From Paenibacillus harenae DSM 16969 (GTDB lineage: Bacteria; Bacillota; Bacilli; Paenibacillales; Paenibacillaceae), in the NCBI RefSeq assembly GCF_000422465.1, contig NZ_KE383842.1:1137845-1201844 (forward strand): 64,000 nucleotides of DNA. Direction: 5' to 3'. The notes under the pieces were generated by a model. The model ran no database searches. It saw only the letters and a list, made by a program, of their open reading frames with translations, and had not been told where the DNA came from. Below, piece after piece: positions 43,478-56,173 of the stretch. The first letter of the stretch is position 1, and every line of letters begins with the position of its first letter. Made by a program: the position numbers and the translations under genes.

Positions 43478-44200
43478 ATGACAGCATCCTACACGACGAC
43501 AATCAAGGCAGGCGGCAAATGGTCAGCCTATGTGAGCAAGGGCAAGTCGGTTCGCTTGACGGCTGAAAGGGACAGAGCCAATCTCGCTTGTCTGCTCTTT
43601 CATGCGCCTCAACCAACCGAACGCTATAACATGCCTGATACGCTTAAGGCACAGCATACGGCGTTATTGACTTCGGGCCATGTCCTGATGAGCGACCAAG
43701 GAAGGGTGCTTGCTTCGATTACGGAAGATACGGTCGGCTGGCATGATGCGTTATCCGGTTATACAACCCGCGAGAGCATCGATGCGAAGTACGGCATGAC
43801 GCGTTATCAGAGCGAAAGGAACGAATGGCTGCGCAGCGCCGAAGAGAACTTCAAAGTGGAATTGTTCCGGCACAATTTGACGAATAGAGATTTCACCATT
43901 CCGATTAACTTCTTCTCGAAGCTTGTGTGCGATCCGGATGGCACGATGAGATACGTGGCTCAAGAGACAGCTGGAAGGTCGGTGAGGATTCGGACGGAGA
44001 TGGATCTGCTGGTCGTTTTCTCCAATACGCCTAATCCGATGGACCCTGCAGGCCAATATCCGGATGCCGCAGTGGAGCTGCTCATTACAAACGCGGAACC
44101 GATCGGCAAAGACGACCTATGCGTGAATCATTGCGGCGAGAATAGACGCGCATTCGAAAATACTTGGAACGCTTACGCGTTGATGAAAGGGGCTTATTGA
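43478..44200 (+). CDS. cgdA: Carboxyguanidine deiminase subunit A (UAAP1, DUF1989)
   Basis: 240 residues, the urea-amidolyase-associated protein 1 family (DUF1989). Recognisable stretches are [20 protein letters not shown], the [12 protein letters not shown] segment and [20 protein letters not shown] at the end. In guanidine-degrading bacteria the UAAP1/UAAP2 pair forms the deiminase CgdAB, which turns carboxyguanidine into allophanate. TAAGGAGGAA precedes the ATG. It is the first gene behind the guanidine-I riboswitch and lies one base from the next gene. Cys and His residues for metal binding are present but their roles are not shown by sequence alone. Confidence 0.9.
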   Translation: MTASYTTTIKAGGKWSAYVSKGKSVRLTAERDRANLACLLFHAPQPTERYNMPDTLKAQHTALLTSGHVLMSDQGRVLASITEDTVGWHDALSGYTTRESIDAKYGMTRYQSERNEWLRSAEENFKVELFRHNLTNRDFTIPINFFSKLVCDPDGTMRYVAQETAGRSVRIRTEMDLLVVFSNTPNPMDPAGQYPDAAVELLITNAEPIGKDDLCVNHCGENRRAFENTWNAYALMKGAY

Positions 44201-44201
44201 A

Positions 44202-44873
44202 ATGACCGCAACGAGCCGATTCACGATTAGCGAACGGAATGCAGCGAACGCGATTTACGAGAAAACGATTTTTGCCGGCGATGGCTGGATGTACGATCTG
44301 CTCGAAGGCCAAGTGCTTCGCATCGTTGATGTGGAGGGCAACCAGGCGGTGGATACGCTGTTCTACTCGTCGGAAGATCCGGCCGATCGCTATAGCGCGA
44401 TTCGCACGGTGACGAAGCAGCAAAATCTGTACTTATCGACGGGCTCGGTGCTCGTAGCCGAATCGGGCCGCGAGCTGCTCCAAATAACGGCTGACACTTG
44501 CGGCCGCCATGACACGATCGGAGGAGCTTGCTCCGCGCAAAGCAATACCGTCCGTTACTCTCACGATACGCTATCGATGCACAACTGCCGCGATACGTTC
44601 ATGCTCATGTTATCCGGCCGCAGCGAATATACGAAGCAAGACCTCGCGCCGAACGTGAATTTCTTCATGAACGTGCCCGTAACGCCGGAAGGCAAGCTGA
44701 CGTTCGCCGACGGCGTGTCAGGGCCAGGCCGATATGTCGAGCTGAAGGCGCTCGCGCCGGTCACCGTATTAATCAGCAACTGTCCTCAGCTCAATAATCC
44801 ATGCAATGCCTATAATCCGACACCGGCGCAAGTTATCATCTGGGATGCCGAAGGAGGCGAAGACGATGTTTAG
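44202..44873 (+). CDS. cgdB: Carboxyguanidine deiminase subunit B (UAAP2, DUF1989)
   Basis: 223 residues of the UAAP2 family, a paralogue of the gene before it. Typical segments: [40 protein letters not shown] and [14 protein letters not shown]. It should pair with CgdA as a heteromeric deiminase. The start is one base after the cgdA stop, and its stop overlaps the carboxylase start by eight bases, so these three genes are translated together. Confidence 0.92.
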   Translation: MTATSRFTISERNAANAIYEKTIFAGDGWMYDLLEGQVLRIVDVEGNQAVDTLFYSSEDPADRYSAIRTVTKQQNLYLSTGSVLVAESGRELLQITADTCGRHDTIGGACSAQSNTVRYSHDTLSMHNCRDTFMLMLSGRSEYTKQDLAPNVNFFMNVPVTPEGKLTFADGVSGPGRYVELKALAPVTVLISNCPQLNNPCNAYNPTPAQVIIWDAEGGEDDV

Positions 44874-47800
44874 AAAAGTATTGATCGCGAATCGCGGCGC
44901 CATTGCCGTCCGCATTATCCGCACGCTTCGCAAGATGGGGATCGCATCGGTTGCCGTCTATACGACAGCCGACCGCGACAGCTTGCATGTCGAGCAAGCC
45001 GATGAGGCTGTATGGATTGGCGAAGGACCTACCAAGGAAAGTTACGTCAACGCCGAGCTGATCTTGAAGACGGCGGTGGAGACGGGGGCGGAAGCCGTTC
45101 ATCCCGGATACGGCTTCCTAAGCGAAAATGCGTCATTCGCAAGAGCATGCGCGGAATGCGGCATCGCGTTCATCGGACCTGCGCCGGAGCACATCGAGCT
45201 GTTCGGCCTTAAGCATACCGCCCGCTCGATTGCCCAAAAGGCTGGCGTGCCGCTGCTGCCGGGCACGGAGCTTATCTCCACGCTTGAGGAAGCGGTGGAG
45301 AGCGCGGCTCTTATCGGCTACCCGGTCATGCTGAAAAGCACGGCGGGAGGGGGCGGCATCGGCATGCGGATATGCGGCGACGAGGGCGCGCTGCGGGAAG
45401 CTTTCCATTCCGTAACGCGGCTTGCGCTTGCGAACTTTAATGACGGCGGGGTGTTTCTGGAGAAATACATCGCCCGCGCACGTCACGTCGAGGTGCAAAT
45501 TTTCGGCAACGGCTACAGCGAAGCGGTAGCGCTCGGCGAACGCGATTGCTCGGTGCAGCGCCGCAACCAGAAAATTATCGAGGAGACGCCTGCGCCCCTT
45601 CTTCCGGCAGCCATTCGCAGCGAAATGCAAGAGAACGCCAGACAGCTGGCATTAGCTGCCGGCTATCGCAGCGCAGGCACGGTTGAGTACTTGTACGATC
45701 CGGAGCAAGATCGGTTTTACTTCCTCGAAGTGAATACCCGCTTGCAAGTCGAACACGGCGTGACCGAGGAAGCGCTTGGCGTCGATCTCGTGGAGTGGAT
45801 GATTAAGGAGGCTGCCGGCGTTCTGACGAATCTGTCCGGGCAGGTGGGCTCGCCGCAAGGCCACAGCCTGCAAGTCCGGCTCTATGCAGAGGACTGCATG
45901 CGCGATTTCCGTCCGAGCGGCGGCATGATCGATCAAGTGATTTGGCCGGCGGGCACGCGCGTCGAGACTTGGATTCAGCAAGGCGTTCATGTGACCACCT
46001 TGTACGATCCGATGCTCGCGAAGATTATTGTCCATGCACCGACGCGAGAGGGCGCGATTGACAGCATGCTGGCAGCGCTGAAGGAGCTGCGCGTATATGG
46101 AATCACGACGAATCAGTCTTATATCGAGGCTTTTCTCGATACGGCTCCATTCCGTGAAGGGCTCGTGTACACGAACATGCTGCGGGCGTTCAGCCCGAGC
46201 GAGCATGCGATCGAGGTGCTCGACGGCGGCGTGCAGACGACGGTGCAGGACTATCCGGGCCGCGTCGGCTATTGGGACATCGGCGTTCCGCCGTCCGGGC
46301 CGATGGATCGTCTCGCGTTCCGCATCGGCAACCGGCTGCTAGGCAACGACGAGCAGGCCGCAGGTCTTGAGATGACGCTGCGCGGCGGCTCCTATCAGTT
46401 TCGGAGTACGATGACATTTTGTCTGACGGGCGCTGACATGGGAGCGACGCTAGGCGATACCGCCGTTCCGATGTATACGCCGGTGAAAGCGGAAGCAGGA
46501 TCGATCTTAACGCTTGGCGAGGCAGCCGCGGGCATGCGTTCGTATTTGCTTGTTGAGGGCGGTCTCGATATGGCTGTCACGCTTGGAAGCGCGGCAACAT
46601 TCACGCTTGGCGGTTTCGGCGGACATTCCGGCAATGCGTTACGTCCGGGGGCTGTATTAAGAGTGCGTCAAAGCGTAGGCTGTAAGCCGCTTCCTGCATT
46701 AGCTGTCAGCTCCCAGCCCGAGCTTGGCAAGGAATGGACGATCGGCGTTATTCCGGGGCCGCATTGTACGGAGGAGTATTTGCTTCCGGCTTACTTGGGC
46801 CAACTGACGGAAACGGCGTGGAAGGTTCACTTCAACAGCTCAAGGACAGGCGTGCGCTTGATCGGACCTGCGCCGTTATGGGCTCGCGAAGACGGCGGCG
46901 ACGCCGGACTTCACCCATCCAACATTCACGACAACGCATACGCCGTTGGCGCGCTTGATCTGACGGGCGATATGCCGATCCTGCTCGGTCCTGACGGTCC
47001 GAGTCTTGGCGGCTTCGTCTGCCCGGTAACAACGGCATCGGCCGAGCTGTGGAAGATCGGCCAGCTTCATCCCGGAGACACCGTTCGTTTCGTGCTCCTT
47101 ACGGTCGAGGAAGCCGAGCAGCTTCGTTTCGAGCAAGAGCAATATTTGAACGGGCTTGCGAGCAGCCCCGTACTGCCTGTCGTTCCGGCGAAATCGAACG
47201 GACACTATATGCCGCTGATCGCTTATGAAGAGGAAGGACGAAGGTTCCCGATAGCGGTTCGCTGCTCCGGCGACGAAAATTTACTTATTGAATACGGCGA
47301 CCGCGAACTCGATCTGCTGTACCGTTTCCAAGTGTCCGTGCTCATGCAAGCGTTAAAAGATAGCGGTGAGCTCCCGTTCGTCGAGCTGACGCCGGGCATC
47401 CGTTCGCTGCAAATTCATCTCGATCCGGCTCGCATGACGGTGAAGGAAGCGGCGGCGATCGTGTTAAAGCTAGACCTCAGCCTGCCTTCTCTCGATTCGA
47501 TCGAGGTGCCGTCCCGCATCGTGAAGCTGCCCTTATCGTGGGACGATCCGGCGACGCAGCTCGCGATTGAACGCTATCAGCAAAATGTCCGTCCCGACGC
47601 GCCGTGGTGTCCGAGCAACCTTGAATTCATCCGCCGGATGAACGGGCTCGGCTCGCTGGAGGAAGTAGCCGAGGTCGTGTTCAACGCCTCGTACCTTGTC
47701 ATGGGTCTTGGCGACGTTTATCTGGGAGCGCCGGTTGCCGTTCCGCTTGATCCGCGTCATCGTCTGGTCACGACGAAGTACAATCCGGCCCGAACATGGA

Positions 47801-48480
47801 CGCCGGAAAATGCGGTTGGCATCGGCGGCGCCTACTTATGCGTCTACGGCATGGAAGGCCCCGGCGGCTATCAGTTCGTCGGACGCACGGTGCAAATGTG
47901 GAACAAGCACCGTTCTACGCCGAACTTCGAGCATGGCAAGCCTTGGCTGCTTCGTTTCTTCGATCAAATTCAGTTCTATCCGGTATCGCAAGAGGAGCTG
48001 CTTCAAATGAGGGAGGATTTCCCATGCGGCGAATTCGTCGTGCAAGCGGAGGAGACGACGTTCAAGCTAGGCGAATATCTGGCTTGGCTGGATACGATTC
48101 AAGAAGGAGCGTCAACCTTCCGCCATAAGCAGCAAAGCGCCTTCCAGCAAGAGCGCGCATATTGGAAGGAGCTTGGCATCGCCGAGCATGTCTCCGAGCC
48201 GGATACCGCGGTTTCGGCGGAGAGGGAAGCATTGCCTGAAGGCAGCAGGGGCATTAACTGCCTGATGTCCGGCAGCGTATGGAAAGTGCTCGTCGAGCCG
48301 GGTCAGGCGGTTCGCAAAGGCGACGTTATATTAATAGAAGAAAGTATGAAAATGGAATTCCCGCAATGCGCGCCTACGGACGGCGTCATCGCATCGATCT
48401 TCGTAAAATCGGGAGATCAAGTACTCGCAGGCGATTGCATTGCGGCAATCTATCCGCAAGAGGAGGCTGTTCTCGTATGA
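44866..48480 (+). CDS. Biotin-dependent guanidine (urea) carboxylase
   Basis: 1204 residues. Biotin carboxylase with ATP-grasp (1-450: [46 protein letters not shown]); KipA/AHS2-type domain (about 450-760, [20 protein letters not shown]); KipI/AHS1-type domain (about 790-1010, continuing into [15 protein letters not shown]); and a C-terminal biotinyl domain with EESMKMEF, biotinylated Lys about 1162. It carboxylates guanidine (or urea) using bicarbonate and ATP. The riboswitch and cgdAB argue for guanidine. Guanidine- and urea-specific enzymes are reported to differ at an Asp/Asn position in the carboxyltransferase site, which I cannot place confidently here. Start ATG 44866 overlaps cgdB. 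Confidence 0.93.
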   Translation: MFRKVLIANRGAIAVRIIRTLRKMGIASVAVYTTADRDSLHVEQADEAVWIGEGPTKESYVNAELILKTAVETGAEAVHPGYGFLSENASFARACAECGIAFIGPAPEHIELFGLKHTARSIAQKAGVPLLPGTELISTLEEAVESAALIGYPVMLKSTAGGGGIGMRICGDEGALREAFHSVTRLALANFNDGGVFLEKYIARARHVEVQIFGNGYSEAVALGERDCSVQRRNQKIIEETPAPLLPAAIRSEMQENARQLALAAGYRSAGTVEYLYDPEQDRFYFLEVNTRLQVEHGVTEEALGVDLVEWMIKEAAGVLTNLSGQVGSPQGHSLQVRLYAEDCMRDFRPSGGMIDQVIWPAGTRVETWIQQGVHVTTLYDPMLAKIIVHAPTREGAIDSMLAALKELRVYGITTNQSYIEAFLDTAPFREGLVYTNMLRAFSPSEHAIEVLDGGVQTTVQDYPGRVGYWDIGVPPSGPMDRLAFRIGNRLLGNDEQAAGLEMTLRGGSYQFRSTMTFCLTGADMGATLGDTAVPMYTPVKAEAGSILTLGEAAAGMRSYLLVEGGLDMAVTLGSAATFTLGGFGGHSGNALRPGAVLRVRQSVGCKPLPALAVSSQPELGKEWTIGVIPGPHCTEEYLLPAYLGQLTETAWKVHFNSSRTGVRLIGPAPLWAREDGGDAGLHPSNIHDNAYAVGALDLTGDMPILLGPDGPSLGGFVCPVTTASAELWKIGQLHPGDTVRFVLLTVEEAEQLRFEQEQYLNGLASSPVLPVVPAKSNGHYMPLIAYEEEGRRFPIAVRCSGDENLLIEYGDRELDLLYRFQVSVLMQALKDSGELPFVELTPGIRSLQIHLDPARMTVKEAAAIVLKLDLSLPSLDSIEVPSRIVKLPLSWDDPATQLAIERYQQNVRPDAPWCPSNLEFIRRMNGLGSLEEVAEVVFNASYLVMGLGDVYLGAPVAVPLDPRHRLVTTKYNPARTWTPENAVGIGGAYLCVYGMEGPGGYQFVGRTVQMWNKHRSTPNFEHGKPWLLRFFDQIQFYPVSQEELLQMREDFPCGEFVVQAEETTFKLGEYLAWLDTIQEGASTFRHKQQSAFQQERAYWKELGIAEHVSEPDTAVSAEREALPEGSRGINCLMSGSVWKVLVEPGQAVRKGDVILIEESMKMEFPQCAPTDGVIASIFVKSGDQVLAGDCIAAIYPQEEAVLV

Positions 48481-50234
48481 CGACCGGGGCTGTGCCATTC
48501 GAGTTGACGATTGACGTTTTGCGGCAAGGATACAGGCTTCATTATTTTACCCCGGAGGAGGTTGTTGAAGCTGTTGTCCGGCGCTCGGAGCGAGACCGGA
48601 AGATGAATATATGGATCACGCCGCCTTCTATGGAGCTAATCGCGCCTTATTTGGCTCAGCTTGAACAGCTTGATCCTGCGACGAGCCCGCTATGGGGGAT
48701 TCCGTTCGCGGTGAAGGATAACATCGATGTCGCCGGTTGGCCGACGACGGCCGCTTGTCCGGCATACGAATACACGCCGGAGGAGCATGCGGCCGTCGTT
48801 GCACGGCTCGTAGCAGCGGGAGCGATCCCGATCGGCAAGGCGAACCTGGATCAGTTCGCGACGGGGCTTGTCGGGACGCGCAGCCCATACGGCGACACGC
48901 ATAATGCGCTGCGGCCGGAGATGATAAGCGGCGGCTCGAGCTCCGGCTCGGCCGTATCGGTAGCGCGGGGGCAAGCCGCCTTCGCGCTGGGCACGGACAC
49001 GGCTGGCTCGGGACGCGTGCCAGCCGCATTGAACAGGCTTGTCGGCTACAAGCCTGCAGTGGGGGCATGGCCGGCTGCCGGTGTCGTGCCGGCCTGCCGA
49101 AGCATTGATTGCGTGACGGTATTCGCACGCAACGCAGCTGACGCGGAAGCGGTGGATCACGCTGTCCGCGGCATGCTTGACAGCGATCCGTTCTCAGCGG
49201 ATCGCCCGCTCGCGCGCCCGGCGCAGCCGAAGACTTGGCTGCTGCCGCTAGAGCCGCTTGCTTTCTACGGGCCGTATGCCGCTGAATACGAGCAGGCATG
49301 GCAGTTGGCGAAGCAAGCGGTCATTCAATCTGGCGTCGCGGTGAAGGAAGTCGATGTGACGCTGCTGCAAGAGGCAGCCGCTCTGCTGTATGAAGGACCG
49401 CTCGTGGCGGAAAGGTGGGCGGGACTTAGCGACTTCGTCGAAGGCCATCCGGGCGAGACGTTTCCGGTGACAGAGACGATCCTTCGCTCGGGCGTTAAGC
49501 CTGGCTTCGACGCGGCTTCGCTATTCCGCGCCCAGCATCGTCTGCAGGAAATCAAGAGGCTGGCGCGGCAAATGCTGCAGAACGCCGTTCTTGTGCTGCC
49601 TACTTGCGGGGGCACGTGGACGCGCGAGCAAGTGAATGCCGACCCGATTGCAACAAACAGCAAGATGGGGCTATATACGAACCATTGCAATCTACTCGAT
49701 CTTAGCGCGATCGCCATTCCGGCCGGAGATGCCGACGTGCAGCTTCCGTTCGGCATAACGTTGTTCAGCTTGCCGGAGGAGGAAGCAAACCTGACCGCGG
49801 CGGCTGCAAGATTCTTGCGCGTGCGAGACCGGATTACGATAGCGGTATGCGGACTTCATATGCGAGGCTTCGCGCTTGAACCGCAGATGACCGGGTGTGG
49901 AGCCGTGTTTGTGAAGGAAGCGGCAACGGCCGCGAAGTACGAGCTGTATAAACTGCCGACTGCGCCAAATAAGCCGGGACTTGTTCGCGTAGAAGATGGC
50001 AGCGACGGCGCATCGATCGCGGTCGAGCTGTGGCACATGTCCGCAGCAGCGTTCGGCGCATTCACCGCCGCCATTCCATCACCGCTCGGCATCGGCAAGG
50101 TGGAGCTAAGCGACGGCTCGGTTGTATCGGGCTTCGTATGCGAAGCTTACGCTGCGGAAGCAGCGGGCGCATTGAACATCACGGCGGCGGGCGGCTGGCG
50201 GGCGGCGATGAATATGCCGTCAGGGCGAAGCTGA
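48477..50234 (+). CDS. atzF: Allophanate hydrolase
   Basis: 585 residues. Amidase-signature core with the Ser-Ser-Lys triad: FAVKDNIDVAGWPTTA (Lys), SGGSSSGSAVSVARGQAAFA and LGTDTAGSGRVPAALN (two Ser). The C-terminal 150 residues (from about RDRITIAVCGLHMRGFALEP) are the second domain of AtzF/DUR1-type enzymes. It converts allophanate to ammonia and CO2, the final step of guanidine degradation. ATG 48477 overlaps the carboxylase stop by four bases (ATGA), fixing the start; longer upstream frames lie inside the carboxylase. Terminator follows at 50353. Confidence 0.95.
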   Translation: MTTGAVPFELTIDVLRQGYRLHYFTPEEVVEAVVRRSERDRKMNIWITPPSMELIAPYLAQLEQLDPATSPLWGIPFAVKDNIDVAGWPTTAACPAYEYTPEEHAAVVARLVAAGAIPIGKANLDQFATGLVGTRSPYGDTHNALRPEMISGGSSSGSAVSVARGQAAFALGTDTAGSGRVPAALNRLVGYKPAVGAWPAAGVVPACRSIDCVTVFARNAADAEAVDHAVRGMLDSDPFSADRPLARPAQPKTWLLPLEPLAFYGPYAAEYEQAWQLAKQAVIQSGVAVKEVDVTLLQEAAALLYEGPLVAERWAGLSDFVEGHPGETFPVTETILRSGVKPGFDAASLFRAQHRLQEIKRLARQMLQNAVLVLPTCGGTWTREQVNADPIATNSKMGLYTNHCNLLDLSAIAIPAGDADVQLPFGITLFSLPEEEANLTAAAARFLRVRDRITIAVCGLHMRGFALEPQMTGCGAVFVKEAATAAKYELYKLPTAPNKPGLVRVEDGSDGASIAVELWHMSAAAFGAFTAAIPSPLGIGKVELSDGSVVSGFVCEAYAAEAAGALNITAAGGWRAAMNMPSGRS

Positions 50235-50352
50235 CGAATCGCGCTGCAGAACCGGATTCTCGAGTTCTCGCTCGATGTATTGTACGGAGGAACCGAATCG
50301 AGGACAGACGATGCCATTGCCGTCTGGTAGAATAAAGAATCTGCAGGAGGAT

Positions 50353-50391
50353 ACGCGATGAACCGGCTAAATCCGTTCGTCGCGTTTTTTT
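50353..50391 (+). terminator. Rho-independent terminator of the guanidine operon
   Basis: ACGCGA-GAAC-GG / CC-TTC-TCGCGT imperfect stem followed by seven Ts. The 571-base gap to the next gene (50235-50805) contains this, the next promoter, and no convincing gene. Confidence 0.75.
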
Positions 50392-50722
50392 GTTAACTAA
50401 CGACAGGAGCTGCCTGAAAGTTTACCAGAAATGTTTTCTTATCGCCTTATACAATCCGTTCAATTAAGTCGCCCACTTGTTCAGCCATGACACGAGGCGG
50501 ATCAGGCCCTTTTCTTTAAATCCATTATTCGACAATCTCAACGGAGGCTCCCGCGGCAGTTCGAAGAAGGAACGCCGGCTAACAACGTAGAGATAAATAA
50601 ATAATAGGGGACAGCGCCTCTTTTCAAATATGGTTATGCCTTTTTTTACATGGTTATAATGATTTTATCTTAACAAATCTTTTAAATATACAATTCAAAT
50701 AAGAATACTAGGAAAAAAAGAA

Positions 50723-50751
50723 TTGACACAGCACCACCTGCATTATAATAT
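50723..50751 (+). promoter_or_regulatory. Promoter of the cystine-type ABC operon
   Basis: TTGACA (50723-50728) with TAATAT 17 bases on (50746-50751); TATAAT overlaps it at 15-base spacing. No riboswitch is evident in the leader. Confidence 0.65.
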
Positions 50752-50805
50752 TCATGTAGTCGAACTGTCCATACATTACAGAAAAGAATAGCGAGGGGTA
50801 ATAAC

Positions 50806-51654
50806 ATGAAGAGATTAAGCACACTAACATTGTTGATAACACTTACCGTATTGCTGATTGCAGCTTGCGGCGCCAAGAAGGATAATAACAATGGAGGTAC
50901 TCAAGATCCAGCGGCAAGCCCGACTGAGGATGTTTCCAATTTGCCCGGACAAGCGGCTTGGGATGCGATTAAAGCAAGCGGCAAGCTCCGCATTGGTACG
51001 GAGGGCACATATGCGCCGTTTACGTTTCATGATGAGTCAGGCAAGCTCACCGGCTTCGATGTCGAGATCGCAGAAGAGATTGCTAAGCGGCTTGGCTTGA
51101 AGGCTGAATTCATCGAGACTTCGTGGGATTCCATTATCGCCGGGCTTGATGCTGAGCGCTTTGATACTATTTTCAACCAAGTGGGCATTACGGACGAACG
51201 GAAAGAGAAATATGATTTTTCGGATGACTATATCGTTTCCAAAGCCGTATTGATTGTTGCTGAAGATAACACGGATATTAAAACGTTCGCAGACCTGAAA
51301 GGCAAAAAATCAGGACAATCGTTAACGAGCAACCTTGCTGATATTGCCCGCGAGAATGGGGCGGAGATTGTGACGACGGATGGTTTCAATCAGGCGATCG
51401 ATCTGCTTGCTTCGGGGCGTATCGATGCTACCGTAAATGACGGACTATCCTTCTTGGATTTAAAGAAACAAAAGCCCGACCTGCCGCTTAAAATCGTTGA
51501 TGAAGCACCGGATGCAGCCAAGAACGCCGCGCTTTTCAGAAAAGGAAATGAAGCGATGATTGAAGCGGTAAACGGCGCGCTTGCCGAGATCAAGAGCGAT
51601 GGCACTTACCTCAAAATCTCCGAGAAATATTTTGGAGCAGACGTTTCCAAATAA
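50806..51654 (+). CDS. tcyA: L-cystine-type ABC transporter substrate-binding lipoprotein
   Basis: 282 residues with a lipoprotein signal (MKRLSTLT, hydrophobic core, lipobox IAAC) and a family 3 amino-acid binding fold. TEGTYAPFTFHDESGKLTGF, FDVEIAEEIAKRLGLKAEF, FNQVGITDERKEKYDFSDDY and KKSGQSLTSNLADIA resemble B. subtilis TcyA/YckK. It should capture cystine, though other polar amino acids cannot be excluded. GCGAGGGG precedes the ATG. First gene of a three-gene importer operon; no link to the guanidine operon beyond position. Confidence 0.88.
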   Translation: MKRLSTLTLLITLTVLLIAACGAKKDNNNGGTQDPAASPTEDVSNLPGQAAWDAIKASGKLRIGTEGTYAPFTFHDESGKLTGFDVEIAEEIAKRLGLKAEFIETSWDSIIAGLDAERFDTIFNQVGITDERKEKYDFSDDYIVSKAVLIVAEDNTDIKTFADLKGKKSGQSLTSNLADIARENGAEIVTTDGFNQAIDLLASGRIDATVNDGLSFLDLKKQKPDLPLKIVDEAPDAAKNAALFRKGNEAMIEAVNGALAEIKSDGTYLKISEKYFGADVSK

Positions 51655-51703
51655 TGAATTGCCATGCTGACTAACAGCCGCAGGCGTAAAGGATGCTTAT
51701 GAT

Positions 51704-52372
51704 ATGACTGATCGTCAAATAGAGATTCTTATAGATTCACTGCTGCCTCTGCTAAAAGCAGGGGTAGTTTTTACGATTCCGCTAGCTTTAGTTTCTTTTG
51801 CTCTTGGTCTCATTGTAGCTGTTGCTACTGCTCTTGCAAGATTATCCACCATTAGAGTACTGCGGCTTGTTGCACGCTTCTATGTATGGATCATTCGCGG
51901 GACACCGCTGCTTGTCCAATTGTTTATTATCTTCTATGGTCTTCCTTACGCGGGAATTACATTAGACCCGTTTATTGCATCTGTCATCGGCTTTACGCTC
52001 AGTGTAGGGGCCTACGGCTCCGAGATCGTACGTGCGGCGATTCTGTCGATCCATAAAGGCCAATGGGAAGCCGCATATTCAATAGGTATGACGAGGTGGC
52101 AGGCGCTTCGGCGGGTCATTTTACCCCAGGCGGCTCGCGTAGCGATTCCGCCGCTTGGCAGCTCGTTCATAAGCCTGGTAAAGGATACGTCTCTTGCAGC
52201 TACGATACTTTATATGGAGATGTTCCGTGTAGCGCAACAAATTAGCGCAGCTAAGTACGAGCCTCTTCTGATATATTCTGCCGCTGGGGCCATCTATCTG
52301 TTGTTCTGCTCTGTACTGTCATGGCTGCAGAATATTACCGAGAAACGATTGGCACGGTATTCCGCAAGCTAA
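51704..52372 (+). CDS. tcyB: Amino-acid (cystine) ABC transporter permease
   Basis: 222 residues, HisM/GlnP family with about five membrane segments, the EAA loop ESAYSIGMTRWQALRRVILP in the form GQWEAAYSIGMTRWQ and PPLGSSFISLVKDTSLA, a polar amino-acid permease signature. It lies 49 bases after the binding-protein gene. AAAGGA lies about 10 bases before the ATG. It builds the channel with itself as a homodimer. Confidence 0.93.
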   Translation: MTDRQIEILIDSLLPLLKAGVVFTIPLALVSFALGLIVAVATALARLSTIRVLRLVARFYVWIIRGTPLLVQLFIIFYGLPYAGITLDPFIASVIGFTLSVGAYGSEIVRAAILSIHKGQWEAAYSIGMTRWQALRRVILPQAARVAIPPLGSSFISLVKDTSLAATILYMEMFRVAQQISAAKYEPLLIYSAAGAIYLLFCSVLSWLQNITEKRLARYSAS

Positions 52373-52386
52373 GGGAGAGAGTATAG

Positions 52387-53139
52387 ATGATCGAAATCCG
52401 CAATTTGCATAAATCCTTCGGATCATTGGAAGTTCTGAAGGGAATTGATATGACGTTGGAGAGGGGGAAAGTGCTCGCGATAATAGGCCCATCCGGTTCC
52501 GGCAAGACGACGCTGCTTCGATGCTTTAATCTTCTAGAAGTGCCTGATCGAGGCATATTGACGGTCGGTAAGCAAACGTTGGATTTTGAGGCGGGGAAGA
52601 AAGTTCGGGAGAAGGAAGCCGTAGCCCTCCGCAAGCAAACGGGTATGGTGTTCCAGTCGTTTAACCTTTTTCCGCATCAAACAGCTATTGAAAATATTAT
52701 GGAAGCGCAAGTGACTGTGCAGAAGAAGAGCAAGTCAGACTCTCGGCAACGCGCCGCAGAGCTGCTGGCTAAGGTTGGTTTGGCCGATAAGGCGGAATTT
52801 TACCCGCATCAATTGTCAGGTGGACAACAACAGCGGATTGCCATTGCCAGAGCAATGGCTGTTGATCCTGAGGTGCTGCTGTTCGATGAGCCCACATCAG
52901 CGCTTGATCCTCAATTGGTTGGCGAGGTGCTGAAGGTTATTAAGCAGCTCGCTGCGGACGGGATGACGATGATAATCGTCACTCACGAGATGAAGTTCGC
53001 AGCGGATGTAGCAGATCGCGTCATTCTCATGGATGGCGGTGTTATTATTGAAGAAGGACCGCCGGAGAATGTTTTGGAAAATCCTCAGAGCGCGCGTGCC
53101 ATTCAATTTTTGAATCGATTGGCCAGTTATGAAATCTAG
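52387..53139 (+). CDS. tcyC: Amino-acid (cystine) ABC transporter ATP-binding protein
   Basis: 250 residues. Walker A GPSGSGKTTLLRCFNLLE, Q-loop MVFQSFNLFPHQTAIENIM, signature LSGGQQQRIAIARAMAVDPE, Walker B LLFDEPTSALDPQLVGE and the His switch (IVTHEM) are intact. It powers the importer. AGGGAGAG lies before the ATG, 14 bases after the permease stop. A strong terminator ends the operon. Confidence 0.95.
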   Translation: MIEIRNLHKSFGSLEVLKGIDMTLERGKVLAIIGPSGSGKTTLLRCFNLLEVPDRGILTVGKQTLDFEAGKKVREKEAVALRKQTGMVFQSFNLFPHQTAIENIMEAQVTVQKKSKSDSRQRAAELLAKVGLADKAEFYPHQLSGGQQQRIAIARAMAVDPEVLLFDEPTSALDPQLVGEVLKVIKQLAADGMTMIIVTHEMKFAADVADRVILMDGGVIIEEGPPENVLENPQSARAIQFLNRLASYEI

Positions 53140-53153
53140 TTAAAGAACATACG

Positions 53154-53194
53154 AAAGAGGGGGATGCTGCCAGCTTGGCAGCATCCCCCTCTTT
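53154..53194. terminator. Strong Rho-independent terminator
   Basis: AAAGAGGGGGATGCTGCCA / TGGCAGCATCCCCCTCTTT, a perfect 19-bp stem with a 3-base loop. It ends the cystine operon and shields the rph promoter. Confidence 0.9.
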
Positions 53195-53325
53195 AACCTA
53201 AAATCCTTTAAATCTTGATCCAGCCGATGACGGGCCCGAAAATAATCCTAGTATTTCTTAGGCTGTGACTAAAGATTTCGGGAAATCAAAAAAGAACCTG
53301 GGTAGTTTTATCAGGTTCTTCTATA

Positions 53326-53354
53326 TTGCACATAAACAGACACGATGATATAAT
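53326..53354 (+). promoter_or_regulatory. rph promoter
   Basis: TTGCAC (53326-53331), 17-base spacer, TATAAT (53349-53354). A start near 53361 leaves a leader of about 115 bases. Confidence 0.7.
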
Positions 53355-53360
53355 CAGAAT

Positions 53361-53448
53361 GCGACTTTGACAAATTACATGGACACAAATGTTCCATCTT
53401 ACATCTTAAGTGTACCATGCCGATACACTCTTGTCAAATGTTTTTTCT
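53361..53448 (+). promoter_or_regulatory. Structured rph leader, candidate attenuator
   Basis: TTTGACAA (53366-53373) pairs with TTGTCAAA (53431-53438). Inside are two hairpins, TGGACA/TGTTCCA (53380-53396) and AGTGTA/TACACT (53409-53429). Right after the closing arm come six Ts. The element TTGTCAAATGTTTTTTCT (53431-53448) recurs in the helD leader with one mismatch. A three-way-junction terminator is the simplest reading; the ligand or trigger is unknown. Confidence 0.5.
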
Positions 53449-53475
53449 TAATTTGATGGTTAGGAGAGATGCTGA

Positions 53476-56091
<2,616 letters not shown>

Positions 56092-56173
56092 TGGGTGAAT
56101 ACATTTAGTAAAGTCATCAGCCACCTTAAATGATAGCTATAATTTCCAACTATAACCAATATGGTTAAATCAC

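Noticed and set aside
44866..48480. Reading the carboxylase as urea carboxylase
   Set aside because: The guanidine-I riboswitch and the two DUF1989 deiminase genes favour guanidine; the choice still needs the specificity residue.
53292..53320. AAGAACCTG / CAGGTTCTT hairpin
   Set aside because: No T run on the plus strand; as a minus-strand terminator there is no gene for it to serve. Possibly chance or a relic.
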